From Scylla paramamosain (lineage: Eukaryota; Arthropoda; Malacostraca; Decapoda; Portunidae): DNA of 64,000 nucleotides. A program made the translations under genes and the position numbers. Under the pieces are notes generated by a model. That model saw only the letters and a list, made by a program, of their open reading frames with translations, was not told the origin of the DNA and searched no databases. This document shows positions 13,550-24,799 of this stretch, piece by piece (positions within the stretch are counted from its first letter, which is position 1; each line of letters begins with the position of its first letter). The stretch covers positions 21,067,723 through 21,131,722 of the forward strand of contig NC_087173.1 in assembly GCF_035594125.1 (NCBI RefSeq), written 5' to 3'.

Positions 13550-14077
13550 GTTCCACATTCTGGGCTAAATGGTGGAGAAGGGAGTGATTTGTCCTGATCC
13601 CAAATGCCTCAAGCCTCTTCATGACTTAACAGTGCTGTGTGATAGAAAGTCACTACACTGTGCTCTTGACCCATTTGCATATTATTCATAGTGAATATAT
13701 GATTATTCACACAAGATTTGTCCACTTATTGCCACTAATACCTTCCCTGTGATGGAGGAGGCAGAAGCAGAGATTCAGCAACTGAAGAGTGATATAGAAT
13801 CATCAGTGGTTTAGGCAATCAAAAAATCTGAGCCATTTCAGATGGAGATGTATGCTTCAGACACCGCTATTGCAGCTGTTCTCACCCAAGCTGGTTATCC
13901 CATTGCCATCTATTCTTGAACTCTGCAAGGACCTGAGAGACACCATGCTGCTGTAGAGGAGGCCTTGGCTATTATTGAAAGTGCCACTGGGGGCATTACT
14001 TGATCAGTAAGCACTTCTCTACTAAAACTGACCAATGTTTGATAAACAGTATAAGAACAAAATAAAAAAATGATAAA

Positions 14078-15277
14078 ATTTTAAGGTGGAGGATGGAAAT
14101 CTCTTGCTATGATTTTGATATATTGTACAGACCAGGCCGAGATAACATTGCTCCAGATATACTCTCCAGGAGTTACTGTGCCATGGCATGCCCTGATCAG
14201 CAGCCACTGTCTGCCATTCATGATGACTTGTGCCACCTTGATGTTACTCATTTGCTTCACTTTGTCAGGTCAAAGAATCTACCTTATTCTGTGGAAGATA
14301 TCTGTAGAGTTGTTACCTCATGCAGGACATGTGCAGAGTGCAAACCTAACTTCTATCAACCTACAAGAATTCCTCTTATAAAAAAGCTACCCATCTATTC
14401 AAACAGCATTACATAGATTTTAAAGGACCCCTTCCAAGTACAGACAAGAATCAGTATTTCCTAATTATTATAGATGAATACTCTAGGTTCCCATTTGTAT
14501 TCTCATGTTCTAATATGTTTACATTAACAGTTATCAATTGCCTTTCTCAAGTCTTCTCCATTTTTAGCATGCCATCTTATATTCATTCAGATAGGGGAGC
14601 ATCATTCATGAGCAGAGAACTAAAAGATTTTCTCAAGTAAAGGTGTCGCTTACAGCAGAACTACGAGTTATAATCCTCAAGGCAACAGGCAAGCAGTGAG
14701 GTTTAACAGGAGCATTTGGAAGACCATTACAACTGCTTTGGTATCCTGTGGCCTGCTGATCTAGTGGTGGCAAGTTGTCCTTCCTGACGCCCTTCATTTA
14801 ATTAATTCTTTGCTCTGCATGGCAACCAATGAGACCCCACATGAATGGCTCTTCGGGTACACTCGTCGGTCTTCCACTGGGACCTCTATTCCATCTTGGC
14901 TGTCCAGTCCTGGCATTGTCTTACTTAGGCATCACGTATGGCCCAGTAAGACTGATCTGCTGGTAGATGAGGTTAAGCTCCTACAGGCAAATCCCCATTA
15001 TGCTCCCATAAGGTACTCTGATGACAAGGAAGACATGGTAGCTACCAAACACTTAGTTCCTGCCAGTAGTGAACCTCATGTACAGCCAAATCCTGAAATG
15101 AGCAACTGGCCTACTCATTCTGTTGATTCTACAAATATGACTCTTCAGTATAGTTCTGTTCCTGAGGACACTTCAACTACTCCTCATCAACACAAATGCA
15201 GTGAGGATACTTCAGTACTAAGGCACTCAGGCAATATGAGACATCCTCCTACTTGCTTCGAGGTATCTTGGATATAA
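14078..15277 (+). pseudogene. Ty3/gypsy RNase H tail and integrase
   Basis: The frame at 14093-14416 has the RNase H end (YRPGRDNIAPDILSR), then the integrase zinc-binding domain ending in CRTCAEC. The core follows in another frame: after 14400 a DFKGPLPS motif carries the first catalytic Asp, and SDRGASF near 14590 carries the second. The next part is stop-interrupted near 14638-14700. The frame at 14810-15277 gives the C-terminus (ETPHEWLFGYTRRSSTG and LVDEVKLLQANPHYAP). A purine-rich stretch at 15284-15301 followed by TG could be the polypurine tract and the start of a 3' LTR, but the LTR end is not recognisable. Confidence 0.85.
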
Positions 15278-15715
15278 TTTTGTAGAAGGTGGAGAAAGTG
15301 GTGATAATTGTAACAATAAAACCATGACAACTATGATTAAATGTGGTTGGTTGTTGAGGCACTGAATGGTTTAATAGAAGGTATCGTATGGTTTGAGCGT
15401 GTACATTCGTTAAGTGATCTGGGAGGGAAATGAGAGGCTCAGCTTCTCTCATTGACAGCTCCTCATTACTGCCAGGTGTGTATTAGCAGATGTCTTGACA
15501 GTGTGGGTTTTCTTCATGTATTAAGAGTTACTAGTGGAAGGATAATACTTGTGTATTACAATTTTGGGTTGTACTCTTTACAAACTCCTGTTACATTTTG
15601 TGTTGATTAATGCCAATCATTTGGTCAGATGTGTTTTACTACTCACATCATTACATTCCTCATTATCTCTCTCAACCTAAACCTTCCAAACCTTGGTTTA
15701 ACAAGGCCTGTTCTC

Positions 15716-16637
15716 ATGGAACAAGCACTGAATCATACAAAAGTTTTTCGCAAAGGTTTGAACGAAGAGTTCAGCTTTAGAAATAGATGAGATGGCAGTG
15801 GTGCCATCAGGTTAAACTAAAGGAGGGAAAGATGAAGTGAAGTTATTGGCGATATTTTTAGCTTAGTGCCAAAAATCATGAGGGGAGTTAGATCTTGAAA
15901 AATTTTTACACTTTCTATTAATGAATGATTTTTAACTAACTGGAGAATAGATGGCATGATTTTGAGAAATATAAAGCACATGAAATTCAGGTGATGGAAG
16001 GGTCAAGTCAAGTACCTTTTATGGGCCACCTCTCTATCATGTATACCATGAGAACGGTCTGTGTTAAACCAAGGTTTGGAAGGTCTAGGTTGAGAGAAAG
16101 AGTGAGGAATGTATGCCTCTATGCTAGACACTATCAACTCTGTTTTGCATTCAGCACACAGGGATGGGTCTCTGACATGGAAGCAGTAGTTATTCCAAGG
16201 AAATCAACATAATAATTAGCAGAGGCAAAATGCCAGAAGCACCTCTGCTTACGGGGATCCTGTGGAGGGATTGGAGTGATAGAACAAGATACAAATGTGG
16301 GATTGTGATCGGAGGAGCCCAACAGAGAAGATGGGGTGACAGCATAAGCAGAAGTATTAGAGGTTAGGAAAAGGTTTAGAATGTTGGGCATATTTCCAAG
16401 ACAATCAGGAATACAAGTAGGGTGTTGCACCAATTGCTCTATTTTGTGGAGGATAGCAAAGTTAAAGGCTAGTTCACCAGGATGGTCAGTGAAGGGAGAG
16501 GAAAGCCAAAGCTGGTGGTGAACACTGAAGTCTCCAAGAATGGAGATCTTTGCAAAAGGGAAGAGAGTCAGCATGTGCTCCACTTTGGAAGTTAAGTGGT
16601 CAAAGAATTTCTTATAGTCAGAGGAGTTAGGTGTGTG

Positions 16638-16638
<1 letters not shown>
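15716..16638 (-). mobile_element. LINE-B fragment (mirror copy)
   Basis: Mirror of 10103-11025. The EEP frame is at 16134-16583 on the minus strand and carries the same GDFS and GSSDH motifs. It starts later than its partner because the adjoining (GA)n tract is shorter. Confidence 0.82.

Positions 16639-16640
<2 letters not shown>

Positions 16641-16701
<61 letters not shown>
16641..16701. repeat. (GA)n microsatellite, 61 bp
   Basis: Mirror of the 99-bp (CT)n at 10002-10100. Confidence 0.97.
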
Positions 16702-16703
<2 letters not shown>

Positions 16704-17262
16704 TAACGTATTTCATCTTCCCTGTGCTTCACACCAGTCTGAAGGACTAAAAGAAGGGAATATTTGAGGCAACATGATATCATTAGGAAATGCATCGCTA
16801 TATTTAGTATTACAAGTGTCTTTCGTAAACCAAACTGTACTCTGGCATTCTGTAAGGGTTAGATAAAATGCAGTTGGAATGATGAGTGATTTCCCCATTC
16901 ACACATCTGACTGTGGTGTAGTAAGGACTGAAGGGGTTAAGAAGAGTAAGCAAGATGACATAGTTTGGTTCGGTCTTTTTATAAACATTCATAGCTGCAA
17001 AGGAATAGTGAACACTAGTCTATTCTAAGATCTAGAGTGAGCTACAGTTGTCTAAATAAAACATTAAAGTGTATCCTGTATTAATCCCTCACCTTATAAC
17101 TAAAACCTGTTAATTCTCCCTGTCAGGCAAATGTTTTAAAACTACAAATTTGTTTTTAATTTATCAGAATGGATATATCATACATATTTTTTTTCAATCA
17201 GAACCATTTATAGACATTTTTTAAGGATGAGTATCATCATTTATCTCAAACCAAGTCTAGCA

Positions 17263-17551
17263 GAAATTGGTTAAATCTTTAGGATCACTGCATGTGAATG
17301 CAAGGAGTTACAGGTGGTCTGAGTCCCGCAGCAAAGTGTGCCAGATGTGTGACATGGGAGAGGATGAGACGGTGGAACATGTGGTGTTGGAGTGTGTGAA
17401 GTATGCTAGAGACAGGAATGAGATGATGCAAGTGATACTGACTGAGTTAGGGCATGATAGGAATGAAAGAGTGGAGAAGACAGGAAAGGAGTGGATGGTG
17501 TTGTTGCTGGGACTGTGTAGAGAGGCGAATGAAAGGATGATTAGAACATAA
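17263..17551 (+). pseudogene. zf-RVT-like LINE C-terminus (mirror copy)
   Basis: Identical in translation to 9163-9440 on the opposite strand. It carries the same C-Q-M-C and H-x4-C zinc-knuckle residues. Confidence 0.65.
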
Positions 17552-18090
17552 GAAATAAAGGAAGCTGCAAGAAGCGACCAGGCTTACATGTGGCAGTCCC
17601 TGTACGAAATATACCTACCTATTTCCATCTATTATCCCCATCCATAAACTTGTCTAATCTTCTCTTAAAGCTCTCTAGTGTCCTAGCACTAACAACATGA
17701 TTACTGAGTCCGTTCCGCTCATCTACCACTCTATTTGAGAACCATTTTTTCCTATCTCCTTCCTAAACCTAAATTTTTCAAGCTTGAACCTGTTATTTTT
17801 TGTTCTACCCTGGTTGCTGATCCTAAGAATTTTGCCTACATCCACCTTGTTATAACCCTTATACCACTTACAGACTTCTATCAGGTCCCCTCTTAACCTA
17901 CATCTCTCTAAAGAATGTAAATTTAACAGCTTCAACCTCGCCTCGTAAGGAATACTCCTCATCCCCTGTATCCTTTTAGTCATTCTCCTCTGTACTGATT
18001 CTAATAGACCTATATATTTCCTGTAATGTGGGGACCAGAACTGCACAGCGTAGTCTAGATGAGGTCTGACCAGCGCCAAGTATAACTTTG
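17541..18090 (-). mobile_element. LINE-A 3' end (mirror copy)
   Basis: Mirror of 8616-9162. It keeps one codon (3 bp) that the left copy lacks: MRSIPYEAR here versus MSIPYEAR there. The longer 53-55 kb LINE-A also has MRSIPYKAR, so the 3-bp loss occurred in the left arm. Confidence 0.85.
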
Positions 18091-19503
18091 AGGCGGTGAA
18101 AGAGTTTCTGGAGAGAATGTGGCGTGCCACATGTATGAACAATTAGGATAGAGGATGCTGTTCGTTTCTTTTTTTTCCCCCCTTCTACAGGAGTTGCTAG
18201 TCCAAAGGCCTGGCTCAGGAGTGATCCTGTGCCACCTGTACCATCAAGATCTTTGCTGACCAGACTTGAATCAACAATGAGACACTGGTTTCAGAGCCTG
18301 TTAAAGCACACAAACACTTTGAGGTGGTGGTGGTGGTGGGAGAGTGGGAGTACCTTCAGTCCTCTTCCCTCACCCACCAAGACTGAGGAGCAGTGAAGGC
18401 GTTTGGCTTTTCCTGTCTTCCATGCCCTCAGCTGTGACTCCTTGATAAGTATGAACCTTCATCATAGTTAATAATAAGAATTTTGCTAGGTGACTACAGG
18501 TGGTGAACTTAATCAAATAATCATGTGTTTGTAAGTAATTTTTGAGAGTAGTTTCTTTTCAACTCTGTAATCTAGGGTAAGAGTACTGTTAATGCTGAGT
18601 TATGCAGTGTAGATAATAAATGAATGTTACTGTATTTGTTGTATTTGAATTTGTCAGTGATTTCCTCAATCCTGGAATTTATTTACTTTGAGATTTTGTT
18701 ACGATCTGATAGTCCCTACGCTCGTAACATTCTCATTCATGGTGAGTTGTAACACTGCCTACACAAAGATGGTATTATAAGCTGTCAAGGGTATATGCCT
18801 GATTATACTTGTCATTCTATACTCATTCTAAAATTGTCTCATTAGTTTACAGCATCTTTAAGTTGGAATTTGTTTGATAGGAATTACTGATATATTGTAG
18901 TTGCTAGATAATATTCATACACAAATCTAAAAAAGGGATCAATAAAATCTTGGATGTCACAAATGAGTAGAATTGCATGGAATAAACACCACTCAACATG
19001 CCAACACACTCCTATAAGTAACACATCACTAGTACTGCATTTGCTGGCATCTTGTTTACACCACCACCATCACAATCACTCCTGCTCTTCTGAATTCAGT
19101 GTATCTCCTTCTCAATGTTGAAGTGATTATCCAGCTTTACTACTGTGCAATGTGTCAACTATTGTACCCTAGGCTTCCAGAAGCAGGAAGGGGATAAAGC
19201 TTTAGATTCAGAATCCACATGTTAAATTATAATTCCTTCCCATGATGGATGCAGGGGTCTTTATGCTCACCAAATTGATCCATATTAGCAGTGGTGGAAA
19301 ATATAGTGTATGTAGTACAATAGGCACTACTGCATTTGAGATGACAACAAATTTATACAGTACCCTCCCGAGTTTCACACCTAGTCCTAACTTCTAACTA
19401 TGCTGAGTTTTGCGCATTACCATCCCAAGTTTTGGACTGCTTTGACAAGTATAGGTCACATGTTGGCATCACATGTTTACATACAGTAAACACCCCATAA
19501 GTT

Positions 19504-19506
<3 letters not shown>
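18091..19506. other. No recognisable gene (mirror of 7201-8615)
   Basis: Duplicate of the featureless part of the left arm. Nothing else was recognised. Confidence 0.5.
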
Positions 19507-19572
<66 letters not shown>

Positions 19573-19810
19573 TTAGAACAATCCTAAGGATTGCTAAAAT
19601 AGAATGAGACTGACTGAGAATGAAAATGAAATTACATATATGACTGAGAATGAGTGAGAAATGATGAAGCAAAGATGACATAAAATGAATGAGTTGGAGA
19701 GAGAGAGCAAGGTATAACTCCCTAATCCCTTATCTCTGACAGATAATGGGGAGGGGAAGTGACAGGGAAAGAGGTCTGAGAAAAGATGAAAGAAAGAAGA
19801 GGAAAGGAAA
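19507..19810. repeat. Microsatellite-associated repeat (mirror copy)
   Basis: Mirror of 6940-7200, with a (CT)n of 61 bp at 19507-19567 versus 24 bp in the left arm. The hairpin word CTTATCTCTGACAGATAA lies at 19728-19745. Confidence 0.8.
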
Positions 19811-20047
19811 AAAGGGAGGAAGGTACAAGTACCTGATAGGTGAGCAGCAGCTCACACAGGTGTGTCTTGCGAGTTTTAGTTTGTTATTCTGATTAAATTT
19901 TTATTAAAATTTCAGTGCTTGCACGAATGGCAAGTTCATCTTGCTACTTTTGATTCGTCATTCCGATTAGATATTTATCAAAATACCAGTGCTCGCATGA
20001 GTGGTGAGTTTGTTATGCCAGTTTTGGTTCATTATTCTGATTAAATA

Positions 20048-20580
20048 ATACAGAAGTAGGCAAGGAGTTTAAGACTTTACCAGAGAAAGGGATAAATAAT
20101 TGAGGACACAGAAAAGGGGTTACTGTCAGGTGTCTGAGGCAACTGACAGTAACGCCTTTTCTGTCCCCTTCAATTTTTTCTATCGTCATTTTCAATCCAA
20201 AGCTGGATGTTGTGTCTATGTGCGCAATGACTTAACCTGCTCTCATGCCCAAGCTCTTGAATTTTCTGAGTTTTTCCACCATCTGGCTATGACTACAGAG
20301 TCACTCTCAAACTAAATTTATCTGTGCTGTATACCTCTCACTTAATTCCTCTGACTATAAGAAATTCTTTGAATACATAACTTCCAAAGTGGAGCACATT
20401 CTGACTCTCTTCCCTTTTGCGAAGATCTCCATTATTGGAGGCTTCAATGTTCACCACTAGCTTTGGCTTTTCTCTCCTTTCACTGACCATCCTGGTGAAC
20501 TAGCCTTCAACTTTGCTATCCTTCATGCCCTAGAGCAACTGGTGCAACACCCAACTTGTATTCCTGATCGTCTTGGAAAT
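20048..20580. mobile_element. LINE-B debris at the outer palindrome breakpoint
   Basis: 20048-20128 is minus-strand LINE-B sequence, matching pieces near 55317-55375 and 57955. It turns around in a near-perfect hairpin (20107-20160) and continues as plus-strand LINE-B endonuclease to 20580. The plus part shows SILGDFN-like ISIIGGFNVHH, with the metal-binding Asp replaced by Gly, and a stop right after. It ends exactly at the TA flanking the next element. Confidence 0.75.
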
Positions 20581-20581
20581 A

Positions 20582-21102
20582 CAGTAAAATCCCTCTTATC
20601 CGGCATCAACAGGACCGCCGACATGCCGGATACTTGAATATTACCAGATACTTGAATAGAAGTGAAATTATGTTCACAATCACCACCCTACGCTCACGCA
20701 TCTTACCATAACAAAGATCAGCTGTAATAGAAGTGAAATTATGTCCACAATCACCATCCTACACTCACGCATCTTACCATAACAAAGATCAGCTGATCTT
20801 AATCAGCAGCTGATCTGATCAGCTGCTTAAGTGTAAGCACAACATGCTTCCTCTTTCTACAACTTTGGGCATGATGAAGGCGTCAGGCGATAAACAGTGC
20901 ACACGCAGGACTGAGTCACTGAGTAAACACAGTGCAGTGGGCCGTGGCTGGTGCGAAGCAGTGCGCTCTGGCGAGGGGACAAAGTATGCCTCGCGCAGGA
21001 ATTTTAATCAATTTTATGAGGACACATTGATTTTTTATTGATTTTAAGGCTTGGGGAAAAATGTGCCGGATACTTGAATGCCGGATGAGAGGGATTTTAC
21101 TG
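20582..21102 (-). mobile_element. Pogo/Tigger-like non-autonomous element 1
   Basis: The termini are inverted repeats starting CAGTAAAATCCCTCTTATCC, flanked by TA (20580-20581 and 21103-21104), as in Tc1/mariner/pogo elements. On the minus strand the interior holds a start region (MPKVV...) and a few codons of what looks like a Tigger-type transposase N-terminus. That reading then ends, so most of the gene is deleted. A related element in the other orientation is at 51872-52328. The left flank is LINE-B and the right flank LINE-A, so no intact pre-insertion site is visible here. Confidence 0.88.
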
Positions 21103-21105
21103 TAT

Positions 21106-21640
21106 CATCTTGCAGTCACAGTTAACCTGCCCCAAGGTAGAGTGCTTGTACTTGGTGATAGTCAGGTTAGGCACTTAGATAGTGCGTTTTGTGTCAGAGA
21201 CAGGAAGCGTAGGTCAAGGGTGTGTTTGCTGGGAGCGTGGGATAGGGAAGGTTGCTGATAGGCTAGACACTTGGAAAATTATTGGACCAAGCCCATTGTT
21301 TTTCTCAATGTGGGAGGGAATGACCTTGGTAAGGTCAGGAGTGAGGAGCTGTTCGGGAAGTTTTGACAGGTTCTGGAGAGGACTAGGGACAAGGGAGGGA
21401 TTCCTGTGGTATGTGGAGTCTTGCTGAGGAGGGCGTTAGTGGTGACTGGCTGTCCAGGGCTATTACAGTGAATTGCAGGCTCATGAATCATTGTAAGTAA
21501 TGAATAGACATTCATCAACAATTGGGACCTCTTCTAGAGTAGGGATTCCTTGTAAATCCGGGATGGAGTGCATTTATCATGCCAGGGTGCCTGGGTTTAG
21601 GCCACAATACTCGAGTGGGAAGTAACTGGACTCCAGCGCT
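21106..21640 (+). pseudogene. LINE-A ORF1 with SGNH/GDSL-like segment
   Basis: The first frame has RVLVLGDSQVRHLDSAFC, matching SGNH block I (GDS nucleophile). A second frame near 21300 reads FLNVGGND-like, matching block III (GxND; one frame change intervenes). Near 21530-21600 is a GVH-L-like segment, a candidate block V. SGNH-type esterase domains in ORF1 are known from CR1-clade elements, where they may bind lipid or aid RNP handling. This copy is frameshifted and has stops. Confidence 0.65.
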
Positions 21641-22130
21641 TTTTTCATCAGTCAGTAGGGAAGAAGAGGTTATGAGGTCAAAATGAAAGACAAATTAGTT
21701 AAATCTAGAAAGGTAACTAGCTCAGAGAAGGTAATAAATAGCTTAAGTGTTTACTATAAAAACTGTAGAAGTATTTTGAATAAAATAGACTTGCTTAGGG
21801 GAATGGCGTGTAGAGAAACTTGATATCATTGCTTTAACAGAAACTTGATTAGATATGTCAGGGAAAGTATTTAATCCAGAGGTTAAGATAGATGGTTATA
21901 CACTGTTCCATAAAGACAGGGAAAACAGGAGAGGAAGAGGCATCGCATTATACATTAGGGACACATTAGTGTTGTACTAATAGTAGAATTAAAAAAGATA
22001 GCAAAACATAGTCGATATGGGTAGATATTAAGGAAGGACCACAGTCAGTAGAACTGGGAGTAGTATACACCCCACCAAACAGTACAAAGAAAATTTACAT
22101 CTCACTGGCAGGAAATAGAGCAGAAAGGTA

Positions 22131-22667
22131 CAGTGGACCCTTGAATAACGAACATAATTGGTTACATTGAGGGGTTCGTTAAAGGAAAAGTTCGTTTTGC
22201 AATCTTAAGAACTTATTTATCTTTTTATTTATCTTTGTCCTTGATGATGGTGCCAATGGTGCTCTTATTACGATCGTAAAGGCAACACAACTGGGTGATG
22301 GTTGCTCCTTCCTCATACTTCTTGATGATTTCCTTTTTCATAGCGACTGTAATAGGCTGTCTTGTCTTCTCCAACTTCTTCGTGCTGTCCATGTTGCTGA
22401 ATGCTGTCTTGCTCACAAAATGCTGCTAAACAAAGCTAAACAAGGAGCAAACACTAAGAGCAGCCTCTTGCTTATACTTATGGCGCAAGGAACTGGAGCA
22501 GTGTTGCCAGGTCACTTTATGCCAGTGGTGCCAGGTCTTGTTATGCTATTGTCACTAGTTCGTTATTGAGCTTTTAGTTTGTTTTGTAGGTTGCAATATT
22601 TCAACTATTTCAGTTTGTTACTGAGATTGTTCACAGTTCAAACCATTCGTTAGTCAAGGGTCCACTG
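22131..22667 (-). mobile_element. Pogo/Tigger-like non-autonomous element 2
   Basis: The inverted termini begin CAGTGGACCCTTGAATAACG on the left and end with TAGTCAAGGGTCCACTG on the right, flanked by TA duplications (22129-22130 and 22668-22669). It sits inside the LINE-A endonuclease, so the insertion is younger than that LINE. The family differs in terminal sequence from element 1 but has the same architecture. Confidence 0.9.
22225..22416 (-). pseudogene. Pogo-type transposase N-terminal HTH fragment
   Basis: 63 codons containing TVAMKKEIIKKYEEGATITQ and a helix-turn-helix-like CCLYDRNKSTIGTIIKDKDK tail. This matches the CENP-B/psq-type DNA-binding HTH at the start of pogo/Tigger transposases. 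The frame stops right after the HTH. No DDE domain is present in the element, so it could at most bind the termini. Confidence 0.72.
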
Positions 22668-23479
22668 TACAGTCAGGTATGTGAGGAAGATTTTAATTTT
22701 AGGAATATCGAATGGAGCCTGATGGTGGGTAACGGAAGCAGAGGAATTTCTTAAGGTAATTCAGGATAATTTTTTTAAACAGGTAGTTGTAGAACCCACA
22801 AGGGGGAATAATATTCTAGATTTAATTCTTACTAACAGGGAGGAAGCAGTCATGCAGATAGAGATTGGAGGACAGCTAGGTAACAGTGACCATTGGGAAA
22901 TTAGGTACAAATTAAAATGGGAGGAAACTTTTAGAAGCAAAAACACTAGTAAAATACCTGACTTTAAGAGAGCAGATTTTGAGGAATTAAAAAGGTACCT
23001 CCAAGGAGTTGACTGGCAATGGATACAGGGTGATGTTAGGTCCGGGACGAACTTGAGAGAGATAAGGCAGGATGAGAGAGGTGAGGTGAGGTGTGAGGGT
23101 GTAGGACAAGAGGAGGGAAGATGTGTCCAGAAGGGGCTGAGAAGGATGAGAGAGAGAGATATGTGTGGGTATGTTGCAGGGTCAGGTCATGCTGAGATGG
23201 GAGAGGTGAGGTCGAGGCGAGTAGATGAGGGAGTGGAGAGGAGAGGATGGAAGAAGTCGAGATGAGGGGATTAGGTGAAGTAAATGTAGATGAGTTGTAT
23301 AAATACTTTGTAAATTGCATACAGGACAGTTAGCAAACATCATCCCGTATAGAGCAATAAGATCACAGAAAAATTACACTAAATGGATGATTGTTAGGTT
23401 AAAACACTATATAAGGCAGAAGAAAAGTATATATGAGATTAGAAGGCAGGGGAAAAGGTTTTAAGGCCACATTATAATG

Positions 23480-24500
23480 AAATAGTTAAAACAGTCAGGA
23501 GATTAACAAAGAAAGCTAAAAGCAATTATGAATTAAAGGTAGCCAGCCAGGCGAAGACGTATCCCAAGGGATTTTATCAGGTATGTAGGACGAAGAATAA
23601 GGAAACTATAGGTTCATTAAAGGCAGCAGATGGGGAGCTGGTTAGTTCTGGGGAGGAGATTAGTAAAATTCTGAATGAGTTTTTTAACTGTCTTGACCCA
23701 GGAAAACATGCAAGATATGCCAAATAGTGAACAGATGTTTAGAGTAGATGAGAATGAGAAGCTGACAGACATTACCATAACTAAGGAGATAGTGGAACAG
23801 GAGATAGGCTAAAAAAGTTCAAGACACCAGGACCAGATGAAATATATCCCAGACTACTTAAGGAATGCAAAGAGATTATTAGTGAGCCGTTAGTTTCTGT
23901 CTTTAGGAAGTCACTTGGGTCAAGTGAGGTGCCGGTAATATGGAGGCAGGCTAAAGTAGTACCCATCTTTAAGAAAGGAGATAAAACTTTAGCATCTAAT
24001 TATAGACCTGTCAGCTTAACTTCTGTTGTAGGTAAAATAATGGAATCAGTAATAGCAAAGAGCATTAGGGAGCATTTACACAAACATAGCTTGATAAATC
24101 AGTCATAGCATGGGAAGTCTTGCTTGACAAACTTGTTAAGTTTTTACAGTAAAGTGTATGAGGCAGTAGATAATGGTGATAGTTATGACATCTTATGTCT
24201 GGACTTTAGTAAAGTGTTTGACAAGGTACCCCATCAGAGGCTCTTGAGAAAGGTTAAGGCACATGGGATAGATGGGAAGGTGTTAGGCTGGATAAAGTCA
24301 TGGCTTAGTGACAGGCGACAGAGAGTTGTAATAAACGGCTCTAAATCCAAGTGGGGTCATATAATTAGTGGGGTGCCATGGGGATCAGTATTAGGGACAT
24401 TGTTGTTTTTAATATATATCAGTGACTTGGATAGTGGAATTAGTAGTGATGTTAGTAAATTTGCAGATGATGACACAAAGATAGGTAGATTAATTAGGTG
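23480..24500 (+). pseudogene. LINE-A reverse transcriptase
   Basis: RT blocks in order: GPDEIYPRLLKE (about 23835), VVPIFKKGDKTLASNYRPVS (about 23958), then in the frame at 24124-24501 LCLDFSKVFDKVPHQRLL, GVPWGSVLGTLLFLIYISDL and a KFADDDTKIG box. The last corresponds to the catalytic FADD, with an apparent extra Asp codon. In GVPWGS the usual Gln is Trp. The upstream part contains frameshifts near 23700-23810 and a stop near 24107. Confidence 0.85.
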
Positions 24501-24799
24501 AGAATTAGGATTAATTGGAATTAATTAGGTCAGAATCTGCCTTGCAGGCAGATTTAGATAGGATGAATGAATGGACAGACAGATGGCAAATGTAGTTTAG
24601 TATCAACAAGTACAAAGTACTTAGCGTAAGTAGAGGAAACCCACACAGTTGGTACACAATAAACAATAAAACTCTGGTAGGTTCAGGGTATGAAAAAGAT
24701 TTAGGAGTTATAGTTAGCTCTGAGTTCCGTCTAGGAAAGCAATGCATAGAGGCCAGAAACAGGGCAAATAGGGTATTAGGATTAATTTCTAGGAGTGTT

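Larger units (their letters stand above)
12664..14077. other. Spacer of the giant inverted repeat
   Basis: A 1414-bp unique segment between the arms. It holds the protease-RT-RNase H part of a plus-strand gypsy element that continues without a break into the right arm at 14078. The right arm is therefore contiguous with the spacer, and the left-arm/spacer join at 12663/12664 is the rearranged one. Confidence 0.9.
14078..20047 (-). repeat. Right arm of giant inverted repeat
   Basis: Reverse-complement partner of 6695-12663. It carries mirrored copies of all features of the left arm. Its outer end (20047) is abrupt: the 75-bp tandem repeat stops and LINE-B debris begins at 20048, whereas the left flank continues that repeat. 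Confidence 0.95.
21680..23030 (+). pseudogene. LINE-A EEP endonuclease, split by a transposon
   Basis: The upstream half (21680-22128) holds the opening of the endonuclease (YYKNCRSILNKIDLLR) and a YTPPNS motif. The downstream half (22670-23020) holds a DFNFRNIEWSL motif corresponding to GDFN and the SDH motif as GNSDHWEIRY in the frame at 22852-23265. The two halves are separated by the 537-bp pogo/Tigger-like insert at a TA. Stops and frameshifts are numerous. Confidence 0.75.
21105..24799 (+). mobile_element. LINE-A (CR1-like), long copy
   Basis: A non-LTR element with the CR1-like order: ORF1 with an SGNH-esterase-like segment, then EEP endonuclease, then RT. It is interrupted at 22131-22667 by a pogo/Tigger-like element. 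It ends at about 24799, where the expected RT C-terminus (present at 54420-55003 and 8616-9162) is replaced by a LINE-B 3' tail. Frames are broken throughout. Confidence 0.85.

Noticed and set aside
20582..21102. Short frame at 20844-21041 considered as a host gene
   Set aside because: It lies wholly inside a TA-flanked pogo/Tigger-like element and runs antisense to its transposase start.
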